A stretch of DNA of 64,000 bases from Avoscillospira sp045579045 (GCA_045579045.1 JAZNLL010000027.1:9544-73543), one strand, 5' to 3'. Shown: positions 36,821 through 46,316, numbered from the stretch's first letter. Program-made: numbers and translations. Notes: generated by a model from the letters alone, not told the origin.

Positions 36821-37177
36821 TTAAGGCTGTTCAATGCTCCGCAGCAGTTCTTCTGCCGGAACATCGAACAGATTGGCCAAAGCCAGCAAATTGGATGTGG
36901 TCGGCTCGGAGGTTCCGTTTTCCCATTTGGAGACAGCCTGTCGGGATACACCCAGCTGCTCTGCCACAAATTCTTGGGTCATATTGCAGCGTGTACGGTT
37001 TTCCCGTATCACTTCACCCAGACTTTTTCGTACCATGTGGGTCTGTTCATCAACTTTACCGGAACTCAGATACTTTCTCAATGCCCGTATCAAAAGGACA
37101 ATGAGATAGATGATCGTACCCCAGACTGCCACAAGAAACAGAAGTGCAAATATCCCACTTAATGTAGCGAAAAACAT
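36821..37177 (-). CDS. Membrane-anchored XRE-type HTH regulator
   Basis: 118 residues. A single transmembrane segment fills residues ~5-33 (LLFLVAVWGTIIYLIVLLI), a basic RALRKYLSSG follows, and residues ~50-115 are an XRE HTH (LGEVIRENRTRCNMTQEF and GVSRQAVSKWENGTSEPT). This order, membrane first and DNA-binding domain last, would hold the HTH at the membrane. No partner gene is next to it. An internal Met at residue 48 could give a soluble form. Its target is unknown. Confidence 0.88.
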   Translation of the reverse strand: MFFATLSGIFALLFLVAVWGTIIYLIVLLIRALRKYLSSGKVDEQTHMVRKSLGEVIRENRTRCNMTQEFVAEQLGVSRQAVSKWENGTSEPTTSNLLALANLFDVPAEELLRSIEQP

Positions 37178-37210
37178 TTATATGTCAGCTCCTTTCGATG
37201 GTATCCTACC

Positions 37211-37250
37211 AAAAAGCACCGGTTGCGTCCACCAACTGTGGCGCAACCGG
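37211..37250 (-). terminator. Terminator of yhaM-like gene
   Basis: On the minus strand CCGGTTGCG-CCAC pairs with GTGG-CGCAACCGG, followed by TGCTTTTTGG. Confidence 0.8.
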
Positions 37251-37264
37251 CAGTTGCTGAGCAA

Positions 37265-38200
37265 TTAACCGTGATGATAGATGCGTTTTTCCAGAGCGAA
37301 GATTCGCTGAGAGAAGCCGCCCACAGGGGTCTTATCCAGATTTTCCCGGTAGATCTCCATTTTTGCATCGATATTATCGATGTAGCAGAGCAATTCTGCC
37401 TCGGCGCACTGAGGAACCACCGCGGCACCGAATTCCGGCTGACCGTGATGGGAGAGGATCATATGCTGCAGGAGCATGGACTTCTCTTCGGGAACATCCA
37501 GCAGGGTACAGACCTCAGCTGCCTCCTGTGCGCCCATGACCAGATGACCGATCAGCTGGCCCCTGGCGGAATACTCGGTAACAATACCCAACTGAGAGGT
37601 GACGAATTCCTCCATTTTGGAGAAGTCATGGAGCAAGGTGCCTGCCAGCAGCAGATCCCGGTTGATGACGGACACATAGTGAGCAGAGAGAAAATCTGCC
37701 AGCACCATCATGTCATGGGTGTGCATCAGCAGACCGCCCACGAAGCCATGATGGACACTCTTCGCCGCAGGCAGCTTGCAGAAGCCCTGTCCGTGGCGGC
37801 GCAGGAACTCCATACAGACCCTTTTATAGTCTTCATCGGCCATGGACATGACCAAGCTTTCGATATCCTCATAAGCCTGTTCCCGATCCAGAGGGGCAAC
37901 GGGTACCAAATCAGCCAGATCATAGTCGTCCTGTTCCGTTGCAAGGCGGATACGCTCCACCTTGATCTGAGGCATGCCCTTGAACTCCTGGAACACACCC
38001 TGCACCTTGACCACCTTGCCGTCATCGGCAGGACCGAGAGGGCCGAGATAGTCCCAGACCTTACACTCCACGGTCATGGAGGCATCTGCCAGAGCCGCTG
38101 CCAGATAGGGCTTGCCGGAGTTGGTCAGCTTATTGGATACATTTTTCAGAATATAAAAGCCGGTAAAGCTGTCGTTATAATTCAAATCTTCCAGTCTCAT
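37265..38200 (-). CDS. yhaM: YhaM-like 3'-5' exoribonuclease (OB fold + HD domain)
   Basis: 311 residues from ATG 38200 (GCGAGGTT upstream). Residues ~10-95 are an OB-fold nucleic-acid-binding domain (ECKVWDYLGP). Residues ~150-300 are a metal-dependent HD domain with KSVHHGFVGGLLMHTHDM, LLHDFSK and MILSHHGQPEFG. The size and order match YhaM, which shortens RNA from the 3' end. It diverges from the dihydropyrimidinase. Confidence 0.92.
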   Translation of the reverse strand: MRLEDLNYNDSFTGFYILKNVSNKLTNSGKPYLAAALADASMTVECKVWDYLGPLGPADDGKVVKVQGVFQEFKGMPQIKVERIRLATEQDDYDLADLVPVAPLDREQAYEDIESLVMSMADEDYKRVCMEFLRRHGQGFCKLPAAKSVHHGFVGGLLMHTHDMMVLADFLSAHYVSVINRDLLLAGTLLHDFSKMEEFVTSQLGIVTEYSARGQLIGHLVMGAQEAAEVCTLLDVPEEKSMLLQHMILSHHGQPEFGAAVVPQCAEAELLCYIDNIDAKMEIYRENLDKTPVGGFSQRIFALEKRIYHHG

Positions 38201-38297
38201 AGTAACCTCGCACAATTTTAGAGTGGATTTATTATACAATAAATCTCTGCCAATCTCAATCTTTCTATGATACAATGGTAAAAAAAGGAGGGATTTT

Positions 38298-39665
38298 ATG
38301 AAGACATTGTTCCGCGGCGGCACAGTCGTCTCTGGCAGCGGCACCGCCAAACTGGATGTTTTAGTGGAAAATGAGACCATTGCAGCGGTGGGAGAGAACC
38401 TCTCCTGTGATGATGCAAAGGTCATTGACATCACGGGAAAGCTCCTGTTCCCCGGCTTTATTGACGGTCACACCCACTTCGATCTGGATGTTTCCAACAC
38501 CACTACCGCCGATGATTTCGCCTCCGGTACCAGAGCCGCCATCCGCGGCGGTACAACGCTGATCATCGATTTTGCCTGCCCCAACAAGGGGGAGACTTTG
38601 CAGTATGGGTTGGAGCTGTGGCACAAAAAGGCTGACGGAAAGTCCTCCTGCGACTACGGCTTCCACATGACCATCGATGACTGGAACGAGACCATCAAAG
38701 CAGAAATTCCTGATATGGTCAAAGCCGGTATTCCCTCTTTCAAGATGTACATGACCTACCCTGCCATGATGATCGGCGACAGGGATATGTTCTGCGCTTT
38801 GCAGGAGCTGGGAAAGCACGGCTGCATTGCCGGCGTCCACTGTGAAAACTCCGGTGTCATCGATGCCCTTATCGCACAGGCAAAGGAAGCAGGCCGCCTC
38901 TCCCCTGTCAGTCATCCTGCCACCCGTCCCAATGCCTTGGAGGCAGAGGCCGTGGCAAGCCTTTTGCGGATGGCACAGGTAGCGGATGTACCTGTCATCA
39001 TCGTCCACCTTTCCACCAAAGAGGCCCTGGAGGAAGTACGGATCGCCCGTGCCAGAGGGCAGAAGGTCTATGTGGAAAGCTGCCCCCACTACCTGCTTCT
39101 GGATGAAAGCTGCTACAAGCAGGAAAATTACAGAGAAGCCGCCAAGAATATCTGCGCGCCCCCTCTGCGTACCAAAGCCGATCAGAATGCCATCTGGCAG
39201 GCCTTGACCGATGGAACAGTGCAAACCATTGCCACGGACCATTGCAGCTTCACCCTTGCCCAGAAGGATGCAGGCAAGGACGACTTCACCAAGATCCCCG
39301 GCGGCTTGCCCGGTGTGGAGACCAGAGGTATCCTCCTGTGGTCGGAGGGCGTTGCCAAGGGTAAAATTACTGCTTCTCAGATGTGCAGCCTTCTTTCGGA
39401 GAATGCCGCAAAGCTCTACGGTGTCTATCCCAAAAAGGGTGTCATTGCCCCCGGCAGCGATGCAGACTTGGTCATTCTCGATCCCGATGCCACGGGGGTA
39501 CTGACGGCTGAAGGACACGGCTCCAAAGCAGACTATTGTCCCTATGAAGGCTGGCAGACCTCCGGTGTCATCGAACAGGTGTATCTCAGAGGTCAGCTTG
39601 CCGTGGACAAGGGTGAGATTCTCACTGAACCTGTGGGAGAATATGTACCGAGAAAGACAAATTGA
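38298..39665 (+). CDS. Dihydropyrimidinase / D-hydantoinase
   Basis: 455 residues, family length. Metal site GFIDGHTHFD, carbamylated Lys in SFKMYMTYP, GVHCEN, VIIVHLSTKEAL and IATDHCSFTL are all in place. It opens dihydrouracil or hydantoin rings reversibly (reductive pyrimidine breakdown). No dihydropyrimidine dehydrogenase or ureidopropionase gene lies in the window, so the pathway role is open. Substrate choice among cyclic amidohydrolases cannot be settled here. Terminator follows. Confidence 0.9.
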   Translation: MKTLFRGGTVVSGSGTAKLDVLVENETIAAVGENLSCDDAKVIDITGKLLFPGFIDGHTHFDLDVSNTTTADDFASGTRAAIRGGTTLIIDFACPNKGETLQYGLELWHKKADGKSSCDYGFHMTIDDWNETIKAEIPDMVKAGIPSFKMYMTYPAMMIGDRDMFCALQELGKHGCIAGVHCENSGVIDALIAQAKEAGRLSPVSHPATRPNALEAEAVASLLRMAQVADVPVIIVHLSTKEALEEVRIARARGQKVYVESCPHYLLLDESCYKQENYREAAKNICAPPLRTKADQNAIWQALTDGTVQTIATDHCSFTLAQKDAGKDDFTKIPGGLPGVETRGILLWSEGVAKGKITASQMCSLLSENAAKLYGVYPKKGVIAPGSDADLVILDPDATGVLTAEGHGSKADYCPYEGWQTSGVIEQVYLRGQLAVDKGEILTEPVGEYVPRKTN

Positions 39666-39701
39666 CAAAAAAATCCTCCGGCTCAGCCGGAGGATTTTTT
39701 G
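39666..39701. terminator. Bidirectional terminator between hydantoinase gene and glyA
   Basis: AAATCCTCCGGCT-c-AGCCGGAGGATTT with A-run and T-run on either side. Confidence 0.92.
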
Positions 39702-39707
39702 CTTCTC

Positions 39708-40964
39708 TTATTCGTACAGAGGATACTTGTCGGTCAGGGCAATGACCTCACGCTTGATTTCTTCTTCATCATGCTGGAAGTCCTTGGCGGCCTTGCAGAT
39801 CAGTTCGCCGATCTTCTTCATGTCCTCGGTGTTCATGCCGCGGGTGGTGACGGCGGGAGTGCCGATACGGACGCCACTGGTGTAGGCAGGCTTCTGGGGG
39901 TCGTTGGGGATGGCGTTCTTATTGACAGTGATATGAACCTCGTCCAGACGGGTCTCCAGCTCCTTGCCGGTGATGCCCAAGCTGCGCAGGTCGGCAACCA
40001 TCAGATGGTTGTCGGTACCGCCGGTGACCAGATCCATGCCGTTGGCCATAAGGCTCTCAGCCAGAGCAGCAGCGTTATCCACGATATTCTTGGCATACTG
40101 CTTGAACTCGGGAGTGTTGGCTTCCTTGAGGCAGACAGCCTTGGAGGCGATGACATGCATCAGAGGACCGCCCTGGGTGCCGGGGAACACGCCGGAGTTG
40201 AGCTTCTTGGCATATTCTTCGTTATTGGTCAAAATCAGACCGCCGCGAGGACCTCTCAGAGACTTGTGAGTGGTGGTGGTGACCACATCGGCATAGGGCA
40301 TGGGGCCCATATGAACGCCGCCTGCAACCAGACCGGCAATGTGAGCCATATCCACCATGAACAGAGCACCATAGCGGTGAGCGATCTCACCCATGACCTT
40401 GAAGTCGATGGCACGGGGATAGGAAGATGCACCGGCAACCAGCATCTTGGGCTGATTCTTCTTGACCATATCTTCCACATAGTCATAATCCAGTAGGCCG
40501 GTGGTGGGATTGACGCCGTAGCCGATGGAGTTATAGTACTTACCGGACATATTGACGGGAGCACCGTGGGTCAGATGACCGCCGCAGGCCAGGTTCATAC
40601 CAACCAGGGTATCACCGGGCTGCAGGAGTGCTGCATAGACAGCCAGATTGGCCTGTGCGCCGGAATGGGGCTGCACATTGGCGAACTCTGCACCGAACAG
40701 ATCCTTGGCTCTCTGGATGCAGATACGCTCGATATCATCCACATGGACACAGCCGCCGTAGTAGCGCTTGCCGGGCAGACCTTCTGCATACTTATTGGTC
40801 AGAATGGTGCCCATGGCAGCAATGACAGCAGGAGAAGCAATGTTCTCGGAGGCGATCAGCTCGATGTTACGGCGCTGGCGGTGCAGCTCATCGAACATCA
40901 GGTCGGCGATCTCCTTGTCATAGTCCTTCAGAAAGCAGATGGTGTGAGCGTTGTTCTTATACAT
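39708..40964 (-). CDS. glyA: Serine hydroxymethyltransferase
   Basis: 418 residues. PLP lysine in TTTTHKSLRGPRGG; N-terminal IELIASENIASPAV and NKYAEGLPGKRYYGG are typical. It converts serine + THF to glycine + 5,10-methylene-THF. It is the main source of one-carbon units and glycine. A glycine riboswitch precedes it, which ties expression to glycine level. Confidence 0.97.
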   Translation of the reverse strand: MYKNNAHTICFLKDYDKEIADLMFDELHRQRRNIELIASENIASPAVIAAMGTILTNKYAEGLPGKRYYGGCVHVDDIERICIQRAKDLFGAEFANVQPHSGAQANLAVYAALLQPGDTLVGMNLACGGHLTHGAPVNMSGKYYNSIGYGVNPTTGLLDYDYVEDMVKKNQPKMLVAGASSYPRAIDFKVMGEIAHRYGALFMVDMAHIAGLVAGGVHMGPMPYADVVTTTTHKSLRGPRGGLILTNNEEYAKKLNSGVFPGTQGGPLMHVIASKAVCLKEANTPEFKQYAKNIVDNAAALAESLMANGMDLVTGGTDNHLMVADLRSLGITGKELETRLDEVHITVNKNAIPNDPQKPAYTSGVRIGTPAVTTRGMNTEDMKKIGELICKAAKDFQHDEEEIKREVIALTDKYPLYE

Positions 40965-40993
40965 GATACAGTCCTCATTTCTGTTGATTTACA

Positions 40994-41026
40994 AAATAAA
41001 AAGCCCCGTGCAAACTCTGCCGGGAC
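40994..41026 (-). terminator. Terminator in the glyA leader
   Basis: GTCCCG pairs with CGGGGC across a 12-base loop, then TTTTTATTTT, between the glycine aptamer and glyA. It is the likely expression platform. Confidence 0.7.
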
Positions 41027-41044
41027 AAACATTTCCCCAAAAGG

Positions 41045-41150
41045 GAACTTGCTCTGTCCTTTTGCCTGAGAGATTCGGCTTTCGCCTTGCACCTTCGGCA
41101 CCCATTTTCGGGATTCTCCAGAGTTTCCTATTCCGGCAGTCACCTTGGCT
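41045..41150 (-). ncRNA. Glycine riboswitch (single aptamer, gcvT motif)
   Basis: The minus strand reads CTCTGGAGAATCCCG, GGGTGCCGAAGGTGCAA and TCTCTCAGGCAAAAGGACAGAG in order (last part over 20 shortened: CTCAGGCAAAAGGACAGAG), all core gcvT elements. Only one full aptamer is present. The CGGCAG...CTGCCG hairpin just upstream may be the 'ghost' partner of singlet types. Whether glycine turns glyA on or off depends on the following terminator and was not resolved. Confidence 0.92.
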
Positions 41151-41188
41151 TCTGCCGAAAATCAAAGGATTTTTTCAATTATACATTT

Positions 41189-41216
41189 ATTATATCCGTT
41201 TTTCTATGATTGTCAA
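41189..41216 (-). promoter_or_regulatory. glyA promoter
   Basis: TTGACA at 41216-41211 and TATAAT at 41194-41189 on the minus strand, 16-base spacer. Confidence 0.82.
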
Positions 41217-41289
41217 TCGTTCGTCAGGAAAATACACAACTTTGGCAGTTTCGCACAGTTTTTACAGCGGTATTGTTCCGTATCCTTGG

Positions 41290-41319
41290 TAAAAGGGACG
41301 CCCATGGGCGTCCCTTTTC
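41290..41319. terminator. Terminator after histidine kinase
   Basis: AAAAGGGACGCCC-at-GGGCGTCCCTTTT, symmetrical and usable on both strands. Confidence 0.9.
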
Positions 41320-41321
41320 TT

Positions 41322-43400
41322 TCATACCAACGGCAGGAAGATCTCGGCTTTGAAGAAATCGCCGTCCACAGTCAGTTCAAACCGTCCCTTTTGCAGGGTC
41401 ACAAGACTTCTGGCAATATTCAGACCCAGCCCGCTGCCCTCTGTGTGACGGGAGCTGTCTCCACGGACAAACCGCTCCATCAGCTCTTCTGCATCCATGT
41501 TGAGAGGTTCTCTGGAAATGTTCTTCACAGCCAGTGCCGCCTGAGTTCCATCCCGTCTGCCGGAGACATAGACACGGGTTCCTGCCATGGCATACTTGAT
41601 GACATTGTTCAGAAGATTATCCAGCACACGCCACAGGAGCTTGCCGTCTGCCATGACCGTCAGATCCTCCGGCAGATCCAAAATCACTTCCAGTTTCCCG
41701 GCTTCCAGTCTTTGCCGGTATTCCTCGATGGCCTGGCTGAGCAGCTCCCGGACATTGGTCTCTTCCAGTGTCACTGCCATGTTGCCCGTGGAGGCTTTGG
41801 AGGCTTCCACCAAGTTTTCCGTCAGCCGCTTCAGACGCTTGGCCTGCCGATCCAGAACTTCCAGATACTGCACCTGCTCCGCCTCGGAATGGGGCTTCTG
41901 CAGCAGATCCACATAGTTGACGATGGATGTCAAGGGGGTCTTGATATCATGGGACACATTGGTGATGAGTTCTGTTTTCAGCCGCTCGGATTTCATCTGC
42001 TTTTCCACAGCCTTGGTCATACCGCCGGCTATGGCATTGAGGTTTTCGCCGTGTTCCTTGAAGTCCCAGTACATATAATGGGTATCGATCTGATGCTCCA
42101 GATCGCCATCCGCCATGGCTTTACCGGATTTTTTCAGAGTGTTCATCTGACCTACCATCCACAGCAGCGCCAGAAGAAGGAACAAATTGAAAAAAAGCAG
42201 AAAGAAGATAGGAATTACCGCATAATAGGCATTGACCAGCCAGATAAACAGCAGCAATTCCAGAAAAACCACAGCCAAGATCGCAGCAGCAGCTCTGGGC
42301 ACCATGCTAATGGATCGGAAGCCTTTGACAGCGATCATCCACAAGCCCTTGGTTTTTCTTCCAAGCCAGCAGATTACGTACCAGAACCAGCGGAGGATAT
42401 AAAAGCTCAGAGTGGAACGAATGAAGCAATGCAGCTTCAGCCGCAGGATGAAGGTCAGCAGCAGTTCCACTAAGAACAGACCGCAGGCGGCTGCACCGGC
42501 ACCGCAAAGGCTCACCGCCAGATAGAACTGCTCTATGGTGAGATTGTTGGTTCGCATATCCACCAACAGGACGATACAGCCAACAAACCCAAGGAACGCC
42601 AGCACACCCACTCCGAGGAGAATTTCAAAGGGAATCTTCTCCACAAAGGTGCCTTGCAGTTCCTCTTTTCCCGGTCTTCTGCCGGTCTGGATACAGAGGA
42701 AGATGACCGCTGCCAGCAGGCCGATCACGCACAAACCGAAGATCACAGGGGTACGGCTGCTCCACCATTGAAATTCCAGATAGATCCGATAGGCCTGACC
42801 GATATAATCATCGTAATACCGATGGAGGTTCTGGGGCAGCAAAAAGAGCACCTGATAAGATGTTCCTTCGATCATCGCCTGGGCATCCTCCGCAGAATAC
42901 CAGTTGCCGTCATTGCGGAAGCTGTTGCTGCCCTGCCACAGATTTCCACTGGCATCCAAGCCAAAGTAATAATCGCAGACATAGACATTTTCCAGAGGCG
43001 TATCAAAATCACCCAGACGCATATTGTAGTTGTATTCATAGAGAAAAGCATTGTCCTTCATATTCTTCGGGACTTTGATGTTCATACCTTCCGTATAGCT
43101 TTCCACCACTTCGCCGGTGGCTTCATCCAGAATGATAAACCGCAGATCGGAGCCTTCCAGCAGCCGCTGCCAGTTGGCTTCATCAGACTTTCTGTGATAT
43201 TGATGGATGATTTCATTGCTATGCCGCCGTACCATTTCCGAACAGTGGTAGGTGGTTTGGAACTTCGTATCTTCATCATAATAGTTTTCGCTGAGGCAAT
43301 AGCCGATCACAAAAGCTGACAGGGTGCCGAAAGCAATGCACACCGCCATCAGCAGCCATGCCAGCAGCTTATAGCCCCAAGCGCTGGATCTGTATTTCAT
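41322..43400 (-). CDS. Membrane sensor histidine kinase
   Basis: 692 residues from ATG 43400 (AGAGGTT upstream). One N-terminal membrane segment precedes an extracellular sensor region (~35-220). Several more segments follow (~220-410), then a short linker, HisKA with VSHDIKTPLTSIVNY (phospho-His) and HATPase with DNLLNNVIKYA and GSGLGLNIARSL. The many transmembrane parts are more than in simple kinases. It lies 20 bases after its response regulator. The signal is unknown. Confidence 0.93.
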   Translation of the reverse strand: MKYRSSAWGYKLLAWLLMAVCIAFGTLSAFVIGYCLSENYYDEDTKFQTTYHCSEMVRRHSNEIIHQYHRKSDEANWQRLLEGSDLRFIILDEATGEVVESYTEGMNIKVPKNMKDNAFLYEYNYNMRLGDFDTPLENVYVCDYYFGLDASGNLWQGSNSFRNDGNWYSAEDAQAMIEGTSYQVLFLLPQNLHRYYDDYIGQAYRIYLEFQWWSSRTPVIFGLCVIGLLAAVIFLCIQTGRRPGKEELQGTFVEKIPFEILLGVGVLAFLGFVGCIVLLVDMRTNNLTIEQFYLAVSLCGAGAAACGLFLVELLLTFILRLKLHCFIRSTLSFYILRWFWYVICWLGRKTKGLWMIAVKGFRSISMVPRAAAAILAVVFLELLLFIWLVNAYYAVIPIFFLLFFNLFLLLALLWMVGQMNTLKKSGKAMADGDLEHQIDTHYMYWDFKEHGENLNAIAGGMTKAVEKQMKSERLKTELITNVSHDIKTPLTSIVNYVDLLQKPHSEAEQVQYLEVLDRQAKRLKRLTENLVEASKASTGNMAVTLEETNVRELLSQAIEEYRQRLEAGKLEVILDLPEDLTVMADGKLLWRVLDNLLNNVIKYAMAGTRVYVSGRRDGTQAALAVKNISREPLNMDAEELMERFVRGDSSRHTEGSGLGLNIARSLVTLQKGRFELTVDGDFFKAEIFLPLV

Positions 43401-43420
43401 AAGCAACCTCTTTTCTGAAA

Positions 43421-44122
43421 TCAAAGCTCTCTGCCCGTTTGGGCAAACTTATAGCCCTGTCCCCAGACCACCTTTATGTATCGGGGATTAGAGGGATCGA
43501 TCTCAATTTTTTCCCGCAGATGGCGGATATGGACGGCTACGGCACTTTCGGAGCCGGTTCCGGTCTCGTTCCAGACCGCCTGATAAATCTGGGCAGAGGA
43601 AAAGACCTTTCCGGGGTTCTGCATGAGATGCCGCAGAATGTTATATTCGCTGGGGGTCAGATAGACCGGTTCTCCATCCACGGTGACAGACTTGGCAGGA
43701 TCATCCAATGTTACCGCACCGATGGTAATCACATCGGGTGCGCTGTTCTGACTGCCCAGCATGGTATACCGACGCAGCTGGGAGCGCACCCGTGCCAGCA
43801 CCTCCACCGGTTCAAAGGGCTTGGTGATATAATCATCGGCACCTACATTGAGACCCAGTATTTTATCGGAAGTCTCACTTTTCGCCGTCAGCAGGATGAT
43901 GGGCACATTGCTGTGGGTACGGACAGCGGCTGTTGCCGCAATACCATCCATCTCCGGCATCATGATATCCATGAGGATCAGCTGGATATTTTCCCTTTGG
44001 ACGATCTCCAAGGCCTCTTTTCCGGTATAAGCTGCAAAAAGCCGATAGTTCTCTGAGGACAGGTAGATTTTCAAGGCTGCGACGATGTCGCGATCATCAT
44101 CACATATCAGGACATTGTACAA
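43421..44122 (-). CDS. OmpR/PhoB-family response regulator
   Basis: 233 residues if started at TTG 44122, which has AGAGGTG 7 bases upstream and gives MYNVLICDDDRD; a GTG at 44131 is the alternative. The receiver domain has DDD, phospho-Asp in LILMDIMMPEMDG, and Lys in LLTAKSET. The C-terminal winged helix (~130-230) has LTPSEYNILRHL and AVHIRHLREKIE. It should be phosphorylated by the kinase downstream and act on unknown promoters. Confidence 0.93.
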   Translation of the reverse strand: MYNVLICDDDRDIVAALKIYLSSENYRLFAAYTGKEALEIVQRENIQLILMDIMMPEMDGIAATAAVRTHSNVPIILLTAKSETSDKILGLNVGADDYITKPFEPVEVLARVRSQLRRYTMLGSQNSAPDVITIGAVTLDDPAKSVTVDGEPVYLTPSEYNILRHLMQNPGKVFSSAQIYQAVWNETGTGSESAVAVHIRHLREKIEIDPSNPRYIKVVWGQGYKFAQTGREL

Positions 44123-44199
44123 TTCTCTCACCTCTTGGCTCTATTGTAGCAAAAGTAATTTTAAGATAAAAGAGGGTGAATTCTTAAGAAATGTTAAAG

Positions 44200-44230
44200 A
44201 AATGCCGGGGTACTACACCCCGGCATTTTC
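44200..44230. terminator. Terminator after thrS
   Basis: AAATGCCGGGGT-actac-ACCCCGGCATTT, with T-rich flank on the minus side. Confidence 0.88.
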
Positions 44231-44240
44231 AAATCTGTTT

Positions 44241-46031
44241 TTACTTCTTCAGCTTCTGGTCCACGGTCTCCTTCAGCATGGCTTCAAAAGCCTCGAAGGA
44301 CATGGCACCCAGATCTCCGTCCACACGGTTGGTGGGAGAAACGGTGCCGTTCTCCATGTCACGGTCGCCGACGACCACCATGTAGGGGACTTTCTCCAGT
44401 CTGGCTTCACGGAGCTTCTTGCCCACCTTCTCATTGCGGAAGTCCACTTCTGTACGGAAGCCCTGCATATTCAACTTGCGGGACATCTCTGCGCAGTAGT
44501 CGAAAGCACGGTCGGTGACGGGCAGGAAACGAACCTGCTCAGGTGCCATCCATGTGGGCAGGGCACCGGCGTACCGCTCGATCAGATAGGCCAGAGTACG
44601 CTCGTAGCAGCCCAGAGAAGTTCTGTGGATGATATAAGGCAGAGCCTTTTCGCCGTTCTCATCGATATAGTACATGCCGAACTTTTCAGCCAGCAGCATA
44701 TCGATCTGAATGGTGACGATGGTATCTTCCTTGCCAAAGACATTCTTATACTGGATATCCAGCTTGGGTCCGTAGAAAGCAGCCTCGTCGATACCAATTT
44801 CATATTCTACGCCCAGATCGTCGAGAATCTTGCCCATAGCTTCCTGTGCAGCATTCCACTGCTCGGCAGTGCCTTCGTACTTGGCGGTGTTGTTGGGGTC
44901 CCACTGGGAGAAACGGAAGGTGCAGCTTTCCAGCATGCCGACCGTATCCAGCACATACTTGGCCAGATCAAGGCAGCCCTTGAATTCCTCTGCCAGCTGA
45001 TCGGGACGGAGGACCAGATGGCCCTCGGAGATGGTGAACTGACGGACACGAATCAGACCGTGCATTTCGCCGGAATCCTCGTTGCGGAACAGGGTGGAAG
45101 TTTCACCCAGACGCATGGGTAGGTCACGGTAGGAACGCTGACGGTTCAGATAGACCTGATACTGGAAGGGGCAGGTCATGGGACGGAGGGCAAAGCACTC
45201 CTTGGTCTCATCGGTGGGATCACCCAGAACGAACATGCCGTCCAGATAATGATCCCAGTGACCAGAGATCTTATACAGATCGCTCTTGGCCATGAGAGGG
45301 GTCTTGGTCAGCAGATAGCCACGCTTCTGCTCCTCATCTTCCACCCAGCGCTGGAGAGTCTGGACGGTTCTTGCGCCCTTGGGGAGCAGGATGGGCAGAC
45401 CCTGACCAACACAGTCAACAGTGGTGAAGTATTCCAGTTCACGGCCCAGCTTGTTGTGGTCACGCTTCAGCGCTTCTTCTCTCTCAGCGATGTAGGCATC
45501 CAGTTCTTCCTTCTTGGGGAAGGCCACGCCGTAGATACGCTGGAGCATCTTGCGGTTGGAATCGCCGCGCCAATAAGCACCGGTGCAGGAAGTCAGCTTG
45601 ATGGCATTGCCCTTGATGCGACCGGTGGAGTCCAGATGCGGACCGGCGCACAGGTCCACAAAATCACCCTGCTGATAGAAGGAGATGACAGCATCCTCAG
45701 GCAGATCATTGATGAGTTCGACCTTGTAAGGCTCAGCCTTGTCTTCCATAAACTTGATGGCCTCGGCTCTGGGCAGTTCGAACCGCTCCAGCTTCAGCTT
45801 TTCCTTGCAGATCTTCCGCATTTCGGCTTCCAGATTTTCCAGATCTTCCTGGGTGAAGCTCTCAGCGCTGTCGAAGTCGTAGTAGAAGCCGTTTTCGATG
45901 GCAGGACCGATGGCCAGCTTCACATCGGGACGCAGACGCTTGACGGCCTGTGCCAGCACATGGGAGCAGGTATGCCAATAGGTCTTGCGGTACTGCTCGT
46001 TTTCAAAGGTGTACAGATTTTCTTCGCTCAT
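44241..46031 (-). CDS. thrS: Threonyl-tRNA synthetase lacking the TGS domain
   Basis: 596 residues from ATG 46031 (AGGAGGC upstream). The protein opens directly with the editing domain (HTCSHVLAQAVKRL, then CAGPHL for the zinc/His site). The class II core follows (motif 2 LFRNEDSGEMHGLIR; zinc Cys in PMTCPF; motif 3 HRTSLGCYERTLAYL) and the anticodon-binding domain closes it. The ~60-residue TGS domain of E. coli ThrRS is absent; the upstream open frame is only T-box RNA. It joins Thr to tRNA-Thr. Control is by the T-box upstream. Confidence 0.95.
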   Translation of the reverse strand: MSEENLYTFENEQYRKTYWHTCSHVLAQAVKRLRPDVKLAIGPAIENGFYYDFDSAESFTQEDLENLEAEMRKICKEKLKLERFELPRAEAIKFMEDKAEPYKVELINDLPEDAVISFYQQGDFVDLCAGPHLDSTGRIKGNAIKLTSCTGAYWRGDSNRKMLQRIYGVAFPKKEELDAYIAEREEALKRDHNKLGRELEYFTTVDCVGQGLPILLPKGARTVQTLQRWVEDEEQKRGYLLTKTPLMAKSDLYKISGHWDHYLDGMFVLGDPTDETKECFALRPMTCPFQYQVYLNRQRSYRDLPMRLGETSTLFRNEDSGEMHGLIRVRQFTISEGHLVLRPDQLAEEFKGCLDLAKYVLDTVGMLESCTFRFSQWDPNNTAKYEGTAEQWNAAQEAMGKILDDLGVEYEIGIDEAAFYGPKLDIQYKNVFGKEDTIVTIQIDMLLAEKFGMYYIDENGEKALPYIIHRTSLGCYERTLAYLIERYAGALPTWMAPEQVRFLPVTDRAFDYCAEMSRKLNMQGFRTEVDFRNEKVGKKLREARLEKVPYMVVVGDRDMENGTVSPTNRVDGDLGAMSFEAFEAMLKETVDQKLKK

Positions 46032-46059
46032 GGTAGTTGCCTCCTTGTTTTGTTGGGGC

Positions 46060-46310
46060 AGAATAGATAAATCCCACCCCTGAAAATTCAGGGGTGGGAT
46101 ACAACTCAATGTATTCCACGGTTCCACCCTGCTTGCAGCCATGGGCTGCCGCTCGTCGCCTCTGTAACGGGAGGACCCGTCGCTTCTTATTTCGAAGCGC
46201 AGCTCGGAAGTGGTAGGATTTGTCACCTTTGGCAAGCGTTCTTTCAGCCTATGAAACGCCCTCTCTGAACCGGTATGACAGTCCCGTTTCTTCGTCTTTG
46301 CCCTTTTTCC
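46060..46310 (-). ncRNA. T-box leader of thrS (Thr specifier ACC)
   Basis: The minus strand has AGGGTGGAACCGTGG near 46130-46116 and a terminator CCCACCCCTGAA-TTCAGGGGTGGG near 46095-46072. Stem I inner pair TGTCA/TGACA and outer CGGGA/TTCCG enclose AATCCT-ACC-AC, so the specifier is ACC at 46214-46212. It agrees with the gene, which makes it an internal standard for the other T-boxes here. Confidence 0.95.
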
Positions 46311-46316
46311 TATGAA

